Of a stretch of 64,000 nucleotides of DNA, positions 41,271-50,130 are shown one piece after another. The stretch is taken from contig JAZRAC010000001.1 in assembly GCA_045634365.1 (NCBI GenBank), positions 1 to 64,000 on the forward strand, written 5' to 3'. Each line of letters opens with the position of its first letter. The first letter of the stretch is position 1. The notes beneath the pieces were generated by a model. The model did not search any database and was not told where the DNA came from. It saw only the letters and a program-made list of their open reading frames with translations. This stretch comes from HGM04593 sp045634365. GTDB taxonomy: Bacteria; Bacteroidota; Bacteroidia; Bacteroidales; Bacteroidaceae. Position numbers and translations under genes: made by a program.

Positions 41271-43277
41271 ATGCTGAAACTTGTAGAACGTGACGGTTAT
41301 TTGGCTCCCTTTAATCTGGACATCGATGCACGCTATCGTTATTTCCTTAAAAGAGAGAGAGAATTGACAAAGAACGGCCGACAGACATTGTCGAGCTTTG
41401 CTTCGGGTTATTTATACTTCGGATTGCACCGCACAGCAACCGGATGGGTGTTCCGCGAGTGGGCGCCCAATGCAACCAAGATTGTTTTGGTGGGCGACTT
41501 TTCCAATTGGGAGGAATTACCCGAATATGAACTGAAACAGCTTGCCGGCGGTGTGTGGGAACGCCGTCTGCCTAAAAAGGCATTACAGCACGGCCAGCAC
41601 TACAAGATGAAGGTCTATTGGGAAGGTGGCTGTGGCGAGCGTATCCCCGCGTGGGTGCGTCGTGTGGTTCAGGATGATACTACCAAGATATTCAGCGCAC
41701 AAGTGTGGGCCCCCGAGGAGGAGTATGTATTCAAGAACAAGAAATTTACTCCCAAACGCACCCCGTTGCTCATTTATGAGTGTCACGTGGGTATGGCACA
41801 GGAGGAAGAGAAGGTGGGAACCTATCGCGAGTTTAAGGAGAATGTGCTGCCTCGTGTAGCTGCCGATGGTTATAATTGCATTCAGATTATGGCTATACAG
41901 GAACATCCCTATTATGGCAGCTTCGGTTATCACGTATCGAACTTTTTTGCACCGTCGTCGCGCTTCGGTACTCCCGAGGAGTTGAAAGAACTCATCGATG
42001 CGGCTCACGGAATGGGTATTGCGGTTATTATGGACCTTGTTCACTCCCACGCCGTGAAGAACGAAATGGAGGGATTAGGCTTGCTCGATGGCGACCCTAC
42101 ACAATATTTCCACGGTGGCGACCGTCGCGTTCACAATGCTTGGGACTCGCTCTGTTTCAATTATGGCAAGAACGAGGTTGTTCACTTCCTTTTGTCGAAC
42201 TGTAAATATTGGCTCGAAGAGTTTAAGTTCGATGGCTTCCGTTTCGACGGTGTTACATCTATGATATATTACAGCCACGGCCTTGGCGAGGCTTTTTGCA
42301 GTTATGCCGACTATTTCAACGGTCATCAGGATGGTGATGCAATCTGCTATCTGACACTTGCCAACAGACTAATTCACGAGGTTAATCCCAAGGCTATAAC
42401 CATTGCCGAGGAGGTGTCGGGAATGCCCGGATTGGCTGCTCCCATCGAGGATGGCGGCTATGGATTCGATTATCGTATGGCGATGAATATTCCCGACTTT
42501 TGGATAAAGATTATAAAGGAGCGCAAGGACGAGGATTGGAAGCCTTCGGAGATTTATTGGGAACTTACCAATCGTCGCAAGGATGAGCGCACAATCTCTT
42601 ACGCCGAGAGTCACGACCAAGCGTTGGTGGGTGATAAGACAATTATTTTCCGTTTGATTGATGCTGATATGTATTGGCACTTTAACCGTGGCGACGAAAC
42701 GGGTACCGTTACACGCGGTATTGCGCTGCACAAGATGATACGCCTGATGACTGCGGCTACAATAAACGGTGGTTACCTTAACTTTATGGGTAACGAATTT
42801 GGTCACCCCGAATGGATAGACTTCCCGCGCGAGGGTAATGGTTGGAGCCATAAGTATGCTCGCCGTCAGTGGAGCCTTGTGGATAATCCTGCCTACAATT
42901 ATACACTTTTGGGCAAGTTCGACGAGGAGTTGATGAAACTTATCGGCGGGGTGCGCAATTTCCAGAATCGCCCTGTGCAGGAGGTGTGGCACAATGATGG
43001 CGACCAAGTGCTTGCCTTCTCGCGTAAGGATTTGATTTTTGTCTTTAATTTCAGCCCCACACGCTCGTTTACCGATTATGGCTTGCTGGTGCCCGAGGGC
43101 TCATACTCGATTGTGCTTAACACCGACTCGGAGAAGTTTGGCGGTAATGCTCTTGTCGACGAAACACAGACTCACTTTACACAGTATGATAAATTGCACG
43201 CACGTCGCAAAAAGGGTTGGTTGATGCTCTATCTGCCGGCACGCACTGCGCTTGTGCTTAAAAAGAACAAGGAATAA
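41271..43277 (+). CDS. glgB: 1,4-alpha-glucan branching enzyme (GH13_8 type)
   Basis: 668 residues. The N-terminal CBM48 (GWVFREWAPNATKIVLVGDF) is followed by the GH13 barrel: VIMDLVHSHAVKN, FDGFRFDGVTSM with nucleophile Asp326, TIAEEVSGMP with acid/base Glu380, and YAESHDQALVGDK. The C-terminal beta domain has VFNFSPTRSFTDY. The sequence is closer to the eukaryotic-type (GH13_8) branching enzymes than to E. coli GlgB, as usual in Bacteroidota. It makes alpha-1,6 branches in glycogen. It works with the synthase (52645) and phosphorylase (54333). The DUF6057 gene follows three bases later. Confidence 0.95.
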   Translation: MLKLVERDGYLAPFNLDIDARYRYFLKRERELTKNGRQTLSSFASGYLYFGLHRTATGWVFREWAPNATKIVLVGDFSNWEELPEYELKQLAGGVWERRLPKKALQHGQHYKMKVYWEGGCGERIPAWVRRVVQDDTTKIFSAQVWAPEEEYVFKNKKFTPKRTPLLIYECHVGMAQEEEKVGTYREFKENVLPRVAADGYNCIQIMAIQEHPYYGSFGYHVSNFFAPSSRFGTPEELKELIDAAHGMGIAVIMDLVHSHAVKNEMEGLGLLDGDPTQYFHGGDRRVHNAWDSLCFNYGKNEVVHFLLSNCKYWLEEFKFDGFRFDGVTSMIYYSHGLGEAFCSYADYFNGHQDGDAICYLTLANRLIHEVNPKAITIAEEVSGMPGLAAPIEDGGYGFDYRMAMNIPDFWIKIIKERKDEDWKPSEIYWELTNRRKDERTISYAESHDQALVGDKTIIFRLIDADMYWHFNRGDETGTVTRGIALHKMIRLMTAATINGGYLNFMGNEFGHPEWIDFPREGNGWSHKYARRQWSLVDNPAYNYTLLGKFDEELMKLIGGVRNFQNRPVQEVWHNDGDQVLAFSRKDLIFVFNFSPTRSFTDYGLLVPEGSYSIVLNTDSEKFGGNALVDETQTHFTQYDKLHARRKKGWLMLYLPARTALVLKKNKE

Positions 43278-43280
43278 ATT

Positions 43281-44429
43281 ATGAGAAATGCAGGGGAGAG
43301 GCGTTTGCAGAATTTTGTCACACTGCTCTGTGCACTGATTTTTGCGCTGTTTGCTTTTACATTTGTTGCTATATATAAGTCGCCCGAGATTGAGGTTGTC
43401 TACGATACGATAGCAACGGGGAAATTGCAGTATAATGGTTATCTTCTCTCCGCAGTTTTCACTCTTCTGCTGCTGGGCCTGGCATTGTGGTTGAACCGCT
43501 TTGCCGGGTTCCGGCGTGAGTGGACGGCAATGGCTTATATTCCGTCGGCTTTGTTGCTTGCCTTTCTCACCGACATTGACCGTTCTTTCTTTGTGGGAAA
43601 TTACGGATTTGCCGTGTGGGTGTGGGTGTTTGGTGCAGGGCTGTTGCTTTATATAGGCTTTTCGTTTATACTCAACAGGATGCTTTTCGAGAAGATTAAG
43701 GACTCTTCGGCGGTGGCTCACAGAATAATTTGGCGTAATCTCATTTTGTTTGTGATTATATTTATGGCTGTGGGTTCTTTGTCCGATGGCGACAAGGATT
43801 TTCGTCGTGAGGCTTTGCAGTATAATCTTTTTAAAAAAGGTGATGTTGATGGTGCGCTTGCTGTTGGAGGGCATTCTCCAATATCGTCGCGCCAGCTGTC
43901 GGCTCAAAGGGCTTTTTTGCTATCCGTAAAAGGGGAACTTGCCGAAAATTTCTTCAATTATCCGGTTTATTTCGACTCGGAGAGTCTTCTGCCGGCTGTG
44001 GAGCGCGATGCTCCCATTGCTCCCGCCTTGATATATTCGCACATAGGCGGTGAACGCAAGGTTGGTGAGCTCTCTTTGGAGTTTTTGTCGCGCGTGGCTG
44101 CGAGGAGCGACTCGGCTGTTGTTGCGAGGGATTATTATCTGATGGCTCTGCTTGCCGAGCGTCGTTTGGTAGACTTTGCCGACAAGATTTTTGAGTTTTA
44201 CAACGTGGGCGATTGCAACAGGTTGCCCAAGCATTACAGGGAGGCGCTAATGCTGTATGCCCACATTCTTCCTTCGTTTGATGTGGCGGTCGATGATACT
44301 GCGATGAGGGAGCGTCTCTGCAATATGATGCAGCAGGCTCGTGAATATGGCAATTCCTCGATGTGCTCCTATCTTATGCGCCTTTCTTATGGTGATACCT
44401 ATTGGTGGTACTTCCTCTATGGAGAATAG
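43281..44429 (+). CDS. DUF6057 membrane protein
   Basis: 382 residues. About four transmembrane helices fill the N-terminal half (LLCALIFALFAFTFVAIY, then LLSAVFTLLLLGLALWL, IPSALLLAFL, FAVWVWVFGAGLLLYIGF); a further one (LILFVIIFMAVG) follows. The C-terminal ~200 residues are soluble and helical, TPR-like. Matches the Bacteroidota DUF6057 family from memory; function unknown. It is coupled to glgB by a three-base gap. Confidence 0.75.
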   Translation: MRNAGERRLQNFVTLLCALIFALFAFTFVAIYKSPEIEVVYDTIATGKLQYNGYLLSAVFTLLLLGLALWLNRFAGFRREWTAMAYIPSALLLAFLTDIDRSFFVGNYGFAVWVWVFGAGLLLYIGFSFILNRMLFEKIKDSSAVAHRIIWRNLILFVIIFMAVGSLSDGDKDFRREALQYNLFKKGDVDGALAVGGHSPISSRQLSAQRAFLLSVKGELAENFFNYPVYFDSESLLPAVERDAPIAPALIYSHIGGERKVGELSLEFLSRVAARSDSAVVARDYYLMALLAERRLVDFADKIFEFYNVGDCNRLPKHYREALMLYAHILPSFDVAVDDTAMRERLCNMMQQAREYGNSSMCSYLMRLSYGDTYWWYFLYGE

Positions 44430-44504
44430 GACGCGAATTTCGTAGTAAAAATTAGCAGGGTGGCCGAATTTATTTTCCTTTTTGTTGAGAATGGTTTTTC
44501 CGGC

Positions 44505-44657
44505 TTTGATAAATAGAAAAACTTAAATAACTTCGCAATGTGTTTGAACCATCGGGTGAAACACTCTTATACAGAATATCAGTTATGATAGTATAGTTTT
44601 TTCTTAGTTGTTTAGTAAATGTTGGAAGTGCTGCTTTGTGAAAAGCGGCGCTTTTTT
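44505..44657 (+). ncRNA. Candidate small RNA (promoter-terminator unit)
   Basis: TTTG (44505-44508), 19 bases, TAACTTCG (44528-44535) is a very good Bacteroidota promoter; transcription would begin near 44541. A strong hairpin AGTGCTGCTTT (44627-44637) / AAAGCGGCGCT (44642-44652) followed by TTTTTT ends it, giving a transcript of about 115 bases. The only ORF inside is 16 codons from the very start. No known RNA family was recognised. It lies between the DUF6057 gene and the V-ATPase operon. Confidence 0.45.
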
Positions 44658-44775
44658 ATTTCGGGTATCTTGCCGGTGAATCTATTACAATTTATTATTC
44701 ATTTCCCTGCCGCGAGTTTACATTTTGAATACCATTTATATAAAATTGTATTTATATATTTAAATCTTTTTAATA

Positions 44776-44809
44776 TTTGCTGAAAAATAAATAAATTGTA
44801 GTACTTTTG
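44776..44809 (+). promoter_or_regulatory. Promoter of the V-ATPase operon
   Basis: TTTG (44776-44779) and TACTTTTG (44802-44809), spacing 22, slightly longer than usual. The leader to the first gene is about 150 bases and contains a perfect CGGATAA/TTATCCG hairpin at 44868-44884. Confidence 0.5.
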
Positions 44810-44964
44810 TAACAAGGAAGACTGTGCATTGTTTGCAACAGTTGCGTTTTTTGTGGCGCAATAAAGGCGGATAATGATTATCCGATTGATGAATAATATG
44901 TTGCAAATATTGGTGCGCTTGTAATTGTATAGAAAAGCAAATATAAAATACTAATATTAAATAT

Positions 44965-45558
44965 ATGATGGATAACAAAATTCAAGAACTGACCGAAAAA
45001 ATCTACGCCGAGGGTGTGGAGAAAGGACAAGCCGAGGCCGACCGCATAATTGCCGAGGCACAGGTAAAGGCGGAAGCTATTCTTAAAGAAGCACAGGCAA
45101 ATGCCGAGGCAATAGTTGCCACAGCCGAGAAACGTTCCGAGGAATTGAATGCCAACACCCGCTCGGAATTGAAGTTGTATGGCGCACAGGCAGTTGGTGC
45201 ACTAAAATCGGAGGCTGCCACAATAATAACCGATACAGTTGTAAAGGCTGCCGTTAAAGAGGCTGCCGCCGGCGATGCCCTGAAAGCATTTATAGTGAAG
45301 ATTGCCGAGCGTTGGAGTGCCAACGAGCCACTTGTAATATCGACAGCCGAAGCTACCGAGCTTAAAGCATATTTCACGGCAAATGCAAAAAAACTTCTCG
45401 ACAAGGGTGTTACCATCGAGCAGGTGAACGGCAAAAAAGCATCATTCTCAATTGCTCCTGCCGATGGCTCATACAAAGTGAATTTTGGCGAAGGTGAGTT
45501 TGAAGAGTTCTTTAAATCCTTCCTCCGTCCACAAATGGTTGAACTTCTATTTTCATAA
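44965..45558 (+). CDS. ntpE: V-type ATP synthase subunit E
   Basis: 197 residues; ATG 44968 is an alternative start. The N-terminal ~75 residues are a charged, Ala-rich helix (EGVEKGQAEADRIIAEAQ) that forms the peripheral stalk. The C-terminal ~120 residues are a globular E-subunit head. First gene of the operon E-DUF2764-A-B-D-I-K. No subunit G partner gene is present, so the stalk may be built from E alone or with a distant gene. Confidence 0.88.
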   Translation: MMDNKIQELTEKIYAEGVEKGQAEADRIIAEAQVKAEAILKEAQANAEAIVATAEKRSEELNANTRSELKLYGAQAVGALKSEAATIITDTVVKAAVKEAAAGDALKAFIVKIAERWSANEPLVISTAEATELKAYFTANAKKLLDKGVTIEQVNGKKASFSIAPADGSYKVNFGEGEFEEFFKSFLRPQMVELLFS

Positions 45559-45561
45559 ATA

Positions 45562-46392
45562 ATGAGCAACTATCATTATTTGGTTGCAGGCCTGCCCGAC
45601 ATTGCTTTTGATGGTAGCAAGGTTACATTCACGATAGACGATTTTAAAGAGAGCATCTATCCCGCACTATCGTCGGCCGACGCCAAGTGTGTCGACCTCT
45701 TCTTCCTCGCTTGGGACAATGAGAATATTATAAAATTGTTGCGCGAGGGCAGTGAGGCACAGCTTGAACGTCCGGGCTGCTATAATAAGGAGGAACTTCT
45801 CGAAATTATAGCATCGGCAAAGAACGGCGACCCTCGCAATGACAAAATACCGGCCTATCTGTACAGTTTCCTTGAATACTATTATGGGAACGAGCAGGTG
45901 GCAAATGCAATGTTGTCCGATATTTTGAGTGCATACTATTACGAATATGCAACCGCATCGTCAAATAAATTCATAGCCTCTTGGTTCACCTTCAATATGA
46001 ATGTGAATAACCTTCTTGTGGCTATGCTCGCACGAAAATATAAACTCGGCGTTGCTGATGTGGTTGTGGGAAACAACGAGGTAGCCGAGGCGTTGCGCTC
46101 GTCGGCAGCACGTGATTTTGGGCTTTCGAGCACGCTGGATTATTTGGAGACTGTGCAGCGTTTGAGCGAGAATGACCAGTTGCAGGAGCGTGAGCACTTG
46201 CTCGATGAAATGCGTTGGCAGTGGCTCGAAGAGAATTCTGTGTTTAACTATTTTACCATAGAGCCCCTCTTTGTCTTCTTGCAGAAACTCGACATTGTAG
46301 CCCGTTGGGCAAAATTGGATAGTGAAAAGGGTATGCAACGTTATACCGAACTTATCGACAACTTGAAAGGCGGTCTTGAACTGCCGGCTTAA
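45562..46392 (+). CDS. DUF2764 protein (V-ATPase operon, subunit-C-like)
   Basis: 276 residues, soluble and helical. YHYLVAGLPDI at the start and LLDEMRWQWLEENSVFNYF near the end are typical of DUF2764, found in Bacteroidota and Chlamydiae V-ATPase operons between subunits E and A. No separate subunit C or F gene occurs in this operon, and subunit C is likewise a helical ~300-residue protein, so DUF2764 probably takes the place of C. This is inference from position and shape. Starts three bases after ntpE. Confidence 0.85.
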   Translation: MSNYHYLVAGLPDIAFDGSKVTFTIDDFKESIYPALSSADAKCVDLFFLAWDNENIIKLLREGSEAQLERPGCYNKEELLEIIASAKNGDPRNDKIPAYLYSFLEYYYGNEQVANAMLSDILSAYYYEYATASSNKFIASWFTFNMNVNNLLVAMLARKYKLGVADVVVGNNEVAEALRSSAARDFGLSSTLDYLETVQRLSENDQLQEREHLLDEMRWQWLEENSVFNYFTIEPLFVFLQKLDIVARWAKLDSEKGMQRYTELIDNLKGGLELPA

Positions 46393-46416
46393 ATGAATTT
46401 AAATTGAATTAAAGAT

Positions 46417-48171
46417 ATGGCAACAAAAGGAAAAGTAACCGGCGTTATATCGAATATGGTGCTCCTGGCTGTCGACGGCCCCGTGGCACAAAATGAGATA
46501 TGCTTCATAAAGACCGGTGGCGACCGCTTGATGGCCGAGGTCATTAAGATTAACGGTGCAAAAGTGTACGTTCAGGTGTTCGAGAGTACACGACGTTTGA
46601 AAATTGGTGAGGAGGCGGAATTTACCGGGCATATGCTCGAAGTATCGCTCGCACCGGGTATGCTGTCGAAAAACTACGACGGATTGCAGAATGACCTCGA
46701 TAAAATGGAGGGTGTCTTCCTTAAACGAGGAGATTACACCAACCCCCTCGACGAGGATAAATTGTGGCAATTTGAGCCATTGGTGAAAGTGGGTGACAAA
46801 GTGGGTGCAGCCGCTTGGCTGGGTAGCGTGGAGGAGAATCACCAGCCCCTTAAAATTATGGCACCTTTTGGGCTCGAAGGCAGTTGGAGCGTAAAAAGTA
46901 TTGCTGCCGCCGGCGAATATAAGATAACCGATACAATTGCGGTTATTGCCAACGAGGCCGGCGAGGAAATGTCGCTCAATATGATTCAAAAATGGCCCGT
47001 ACGTGTGGCTATGACCGACTATAAAGAGAAGCCCCGCCCCTTTAAATTGCTCGAAACAGGTGTGCGCACAATCGATACACTGAACCCCATTGTCGAGGGT
47101 GGTACAGGCTTTATTCCCGGCCCCTTCGGTACAGGAAAGACAGTGTTGCAGCACGCAATTTCAAAGCAGGCCGAGGCCGACATTGTTATCATCGCTGCTT
47201 GTGGTGAGCGTGCCAACGAGGTTGTGGAAATTTTCACCGAATTCCCCGAACTTGTAGACCCCCACACAGGCCGCAAACTGATGGAGCGTACAATCATCAT
47301 CGCAAATACCTCTAATATGCCCGTTGCGGCTCGTGAGGCATCTGTATACACTGCAATGACAATTGCCGAGTATTATCGTGCGATGGGCTTGCGCGTGCTC
47401 CTTATGGCCGACTCAACTTCTCGTTGGGCACAGGCCTTGCGTGAGATGTCGAACCGTATGGAGGAACTCCCCGGTCCCGACGCCTTCCCTATGGATATTT
47501 CGGCAATTATTGCCAACTTTTACAGCCGTGCCGGCTATGTAATTCTCAATAACGAAAAGGTGGGCTCAATTACCTTCATCGGTACTGTATCGCCTGCCGG
47601 CGGTAACCTGAAAGAGCCTGTTACCGAGAATACAAAGAAGGTGGCACGTTGCTTCTACGCGCTCGAACAGGACCGCGCCGACAAGAAGCGTTACCCCGCC
47701 GTTAACCCCATCGACTCCTATTCAAAATATCTCGAATATCCCGAATTTGGCGAGTATATCACCAACCGCATAGGTGGCAGCTGGCTCGAAATGGTCAACG
47801 AGGCAAAAACCCGCTTGTTGCGCGGTAAGGAGATTGCCGAGCAGATTAACATTCTTGGTGACGATGGCGTTCCCGTTGAGTATCACGTTACATTCTGGAA
47901 GTCGGAGCTTATAGACTTTGTGGTGTTGCAGCAGGATGCATTCGACGAGATTGATGCCGTTACACCGCTCGAACGCCAGCAAGCGATGCTCGAAATTGTT
48001 TCAGGCATCTGTCGCTCGGAGTACAAATTCGAGAATTTCCAAGAAGTTACCGATTTCTTCAAGAAGGTTATCAACATCTGCAAGCAGATGAACTACTCGG
48101 AGTATAAATCGGAGAAGTACAGCAGCTATCTTGCTTCGCTCGAAGAGTTGCTCGAAACCCGTAAGGCTTAA
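46417..48171 (+). CDS. ntpA: V-type ATP synthase subunit A (catalytic)
   Basis: 584 residues. Walker A GPFGTGKT near residue 235, the A-type bulge domain, and the catalytic region CGERANEVVE. LLMADSTSRWAQALREMSN is the Walker B region. It hydrolyses or makes ATP in the A3B3 head. Full length, with all key residues visible. Confidence 0.97.
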   Translation: MATKGKVTGVISNMVLLAVDGPVAQNEICFIKTGGDRLMAEVIKINGAKVYVQVFESTRRLKIGEEAEFTGHMLEVSLAPGMLSKNYDGLQNDLDKMEGVFLKRGDYTNPLDEDKLWQFEPLVKVGDKVGAAAWLGSVEENHQPLKIMAPFGLEGSWSVKSIAAAGEYKITDTIAVIANEAGEEMSLNMIQKWPVRVAMTDYKEKPRPFKLLETGVRTIDTLNPIVEGGTGFIPGPFGTGKTVLQHAISKQAEADIVIIAACGERANEVVEIFTEFPELVDPHTGRKLMERTIIIANTSNMPVAAREASVYTAMTIAEYYRAMGLRVLLMADSTSRWAQALREMSNRMEELPGPDAFPMDISAIIANFYSRAGYVILNNEKVGSITFIGTVSPAGGNLKEPVTENTKKVARCFYALEQDRADKKRYPAVNPIDSYSKYLEYPEFGEYITNRIGGSWLEMVNEAKTRLLRGKEIAEQINILGDDGVPVEYHVTFWKSELIDFVVLQQDAFDEIDAVTPLERQQAMLEIVSGICRSEYKFENFQEVTDFFKKVINICKQMNYSEYKSEKYSSYLASLEELLETRKA

Positions 48172-48191
48172 TAATTAAATAATGTAAGATT

Positions 48192-49511
48192 ATGGCAACA
48201 GAAGCATTCCAAAAAATATATACAAAAATCAGCGCAATCACCAAGGCAACCTGCTCGTTGAAGGCTACCGGCGTTGGTTACGATGAACTTGCCACAGTAA
48301 ACGGCAAGCTGGCTCAGGTGGTTAAGATTATGGGCGACGAGGTTACTCTGCAAGTGTTCGAGGGTACCGGCGGTATTCCCACAAATGCCGAGGTGGTGTT
48401 TATGGGCAAGGCTCCCTCGCTCAAAGTGAGTGAGCAGCTCACCGGCCGTTTCTTTAACGCATACGGCGACCCCATCGACGGCGGCCCCGTTGTTGAAGGA
48501 AAAGAGGTTGAGATTGGCGGTCCTTCGGTGAACCCCGTGCGTCGTAAACAGCCGTCGGAGCTTATTGCGACAGGTATTGCAGGTATCGACCTTAACAATA
48601 CATTGGTTACCGGCCAGAAGATTCCCTTCTTCGCCGACCCCGACCAGCCCTACAATCAGGTAATGGCCAATGTGGCTATGCGTGCCGAAACAGACAAGAT
48701 TATTCTTGGAGGAATGGGTATGACCAACGACGACTACCTCTACTTCAAGAACCTCTTTTCGAATGCCGGTGCGCTCGACCGTATTATCTGCTTTATGAAT
48801 ACCACAGAGGACCCCGCCGTTGAGCGTCTGCTTATTCCGGATATGGCACTTACCGCAGCCGAGTATTTTGCTGTGGAGAAAAACCAGAAGGTTCTTGTGC
48901 TGTTGACAGATATGACAATGTATGCCGATGCGCTCTCAATCGTGTCGAACCGTATGGACCAGATTCCTTCGAAGGATTCAATGCCCGGCTCGCTTTACAG
49001 CGACCTTGCTAAAATCTACGAGAAGGCTGTACAGTTCCCCGCCGGTGGTTCAATCACCATTATCGCGGTAACAACATTGTCGGGTGGCGATATTACACAC
49101 GCTGTGCCCGATAATACCGGTTACATTACCGAGGGACAGCTCTTCTTGCGTCGCGACAGCGATATTGGTAAGGTTGTTGTCGACCCCTTCCGTTCACTCT
49201 CTCGCTTGAAACAGCTTGTGGCCGGAAAGAAGACAAGAAAGGACCATCCGCAGGTGATGAACGCTGCTGTGCGTTTGTATGCCGACGCTGCAAATGCAAA
49301 GACAAAGTTGGAGAATGGATTCGACCTTACCGACTACGACCAGCGTGCCCTTTCCTTTGCGAAGGACTACTCCGATAAACTCCTTGCAATAGATGTAAAC
49401 CTCAATACAACCGAAATGCTCGATGTTACTTGGGGCTTGTTTGCCGAGTACTTCAAGCCCGAGGAGGTTAACATACGTCAGGAGTTGGTCGATGCTTATT
49501 GGAAGAAATAA
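48192..49511 (+). CDS. ntpB: V-type ATP synthase subunit B
   Basis: 439 residues. As expected for the non-catalytic subunit, the P-loop is lost (LVTGQKIPFFADPDQPYN). LLTDMTMYADALSIVSNRM and the C-terminal helical bundle are typical. 20 bases after ntpA. Confidence 0.97.
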   Translation: MATEAFQKIYTKISAITKATCSLKATGVGYDELATVNGKLAQVVKIMGDEVTLQVFEGTGGIPTNAEVVFMGKAPSLKVSEQLTGRFFNAYGDPIDGGPVVEGKEVEIGGPSVNPVRRKQPSELIATGIAGIDLNNTLVTGQKIPFFADPDQPYNQVMANVAMRAETDKIILGGMGMTNDDYLYFKNLFSNAGALDRIICFMNTTEDPAVERLLIPDMALTAAEYFAVEKNQKVLVLLTDMTMYADALSIVSNRMDQIPSKDSMPGSLYSDLAKIYEKAVQFPAGGSITIIAVTTLSGGDITHAVPDNTGYITEGQLFLRRDSDIGKVVVDPFRSLSRLKQLVAGKKTRKDHPQVMNAAVRLYADAANAKTKLENGFDLTDYDQRALSFAKDYSDKLLAIDVNLNTTEMLDVTWGLFAEYFKPEEVNIRQELVDAYWKK

Positions 49512-49527
49512 TTGAACGAGAAGTTAA

Positions 49528-50130
49528 ATGATTGCATTTCAATATAATAAAACATCGCTTCAAAATCTCGAAAAGCAACTGAAAATGCGTGTGCGCACTC
49601 TGCCCATCATTAAAAACAAGGAGAGTGCATTGCGCGTGGAGGTTAAGAGGTGTAAGGCCGAAATGGTGGCGCACGACGATGAGTATGCAAGGTTGCTCGA
49701 AACTTATCGTGCCCTCTTCGCAATGTGGAACGAATTTGATGCCTCGTTAGTGAAGACCGGTGCGCTCACCATAAGCCATCAGAAGGTGGCCGGCGTTAAG
49801 GTGCCTGTGTTGCAGCACGCCGATTTTGTGGTTGCGCCGTTCAGCCTTTTTAACTCACCCAAATGGTTTGCCGATGGTATTGAGTTATTGAAGATGATGG
49901 CAATGACGGCTATTCGCCGTGAATTGCTTAATCGCAAGCTTGTTCTCCTTGAAAATGCACGAAAGAAGACCACACAGAAGGTTAATCTCTTTGAGAAAGT
50001 GCAGATTCCCGGGTATCAGGATGCGATAAGAAAGATTAAGAGATTTATGGAGGATGAAGAGAACCTATCAAAATCTTCACAGAAGATTTTGAAATCTCTT
50101 CTGGAACAAAGAGAGGAGGCCGAAGCATGA
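49528..50130 (+). CDS. ntpD: V-type ATP synthase subunit D
   Basis: 200 residues, the usual length for the rotor shaft. Long N- and C-terminal helices (QNLEKQLKMRVRTLPIIKNK and FMEDEENLSKSSQKILKSL) form the coiled-coil stalk. Its stop overlaps the start of subunit I by four bases (ATGA), showing translational coupling. The usual partner subunit F is not in the operon. Confidence 0.94.
   Translation: MIAFQYNKTSLQNLEKQLKMRVRTLPIIKNKESALRVEVKRCKAEMVAHDDEYARLLETYRALFAMWNEFDASLVKTGALTISHQKVAGVKVPVLQHADFVVAPFSLFNSPKWFADGIELLKMMAMTAIRRELLNRKLVLLENARKKTTQKVNLFEKVQIPGYQDAIRKIKRFMEDEENLSKSSQKILKSLLEQREEAEA

Noticed and set aside
44538..44588. 16-codon leaderless ORF in the candidate small RNA
   Set aside because: Begins at or before the predicted transcript start and has no peptide features.
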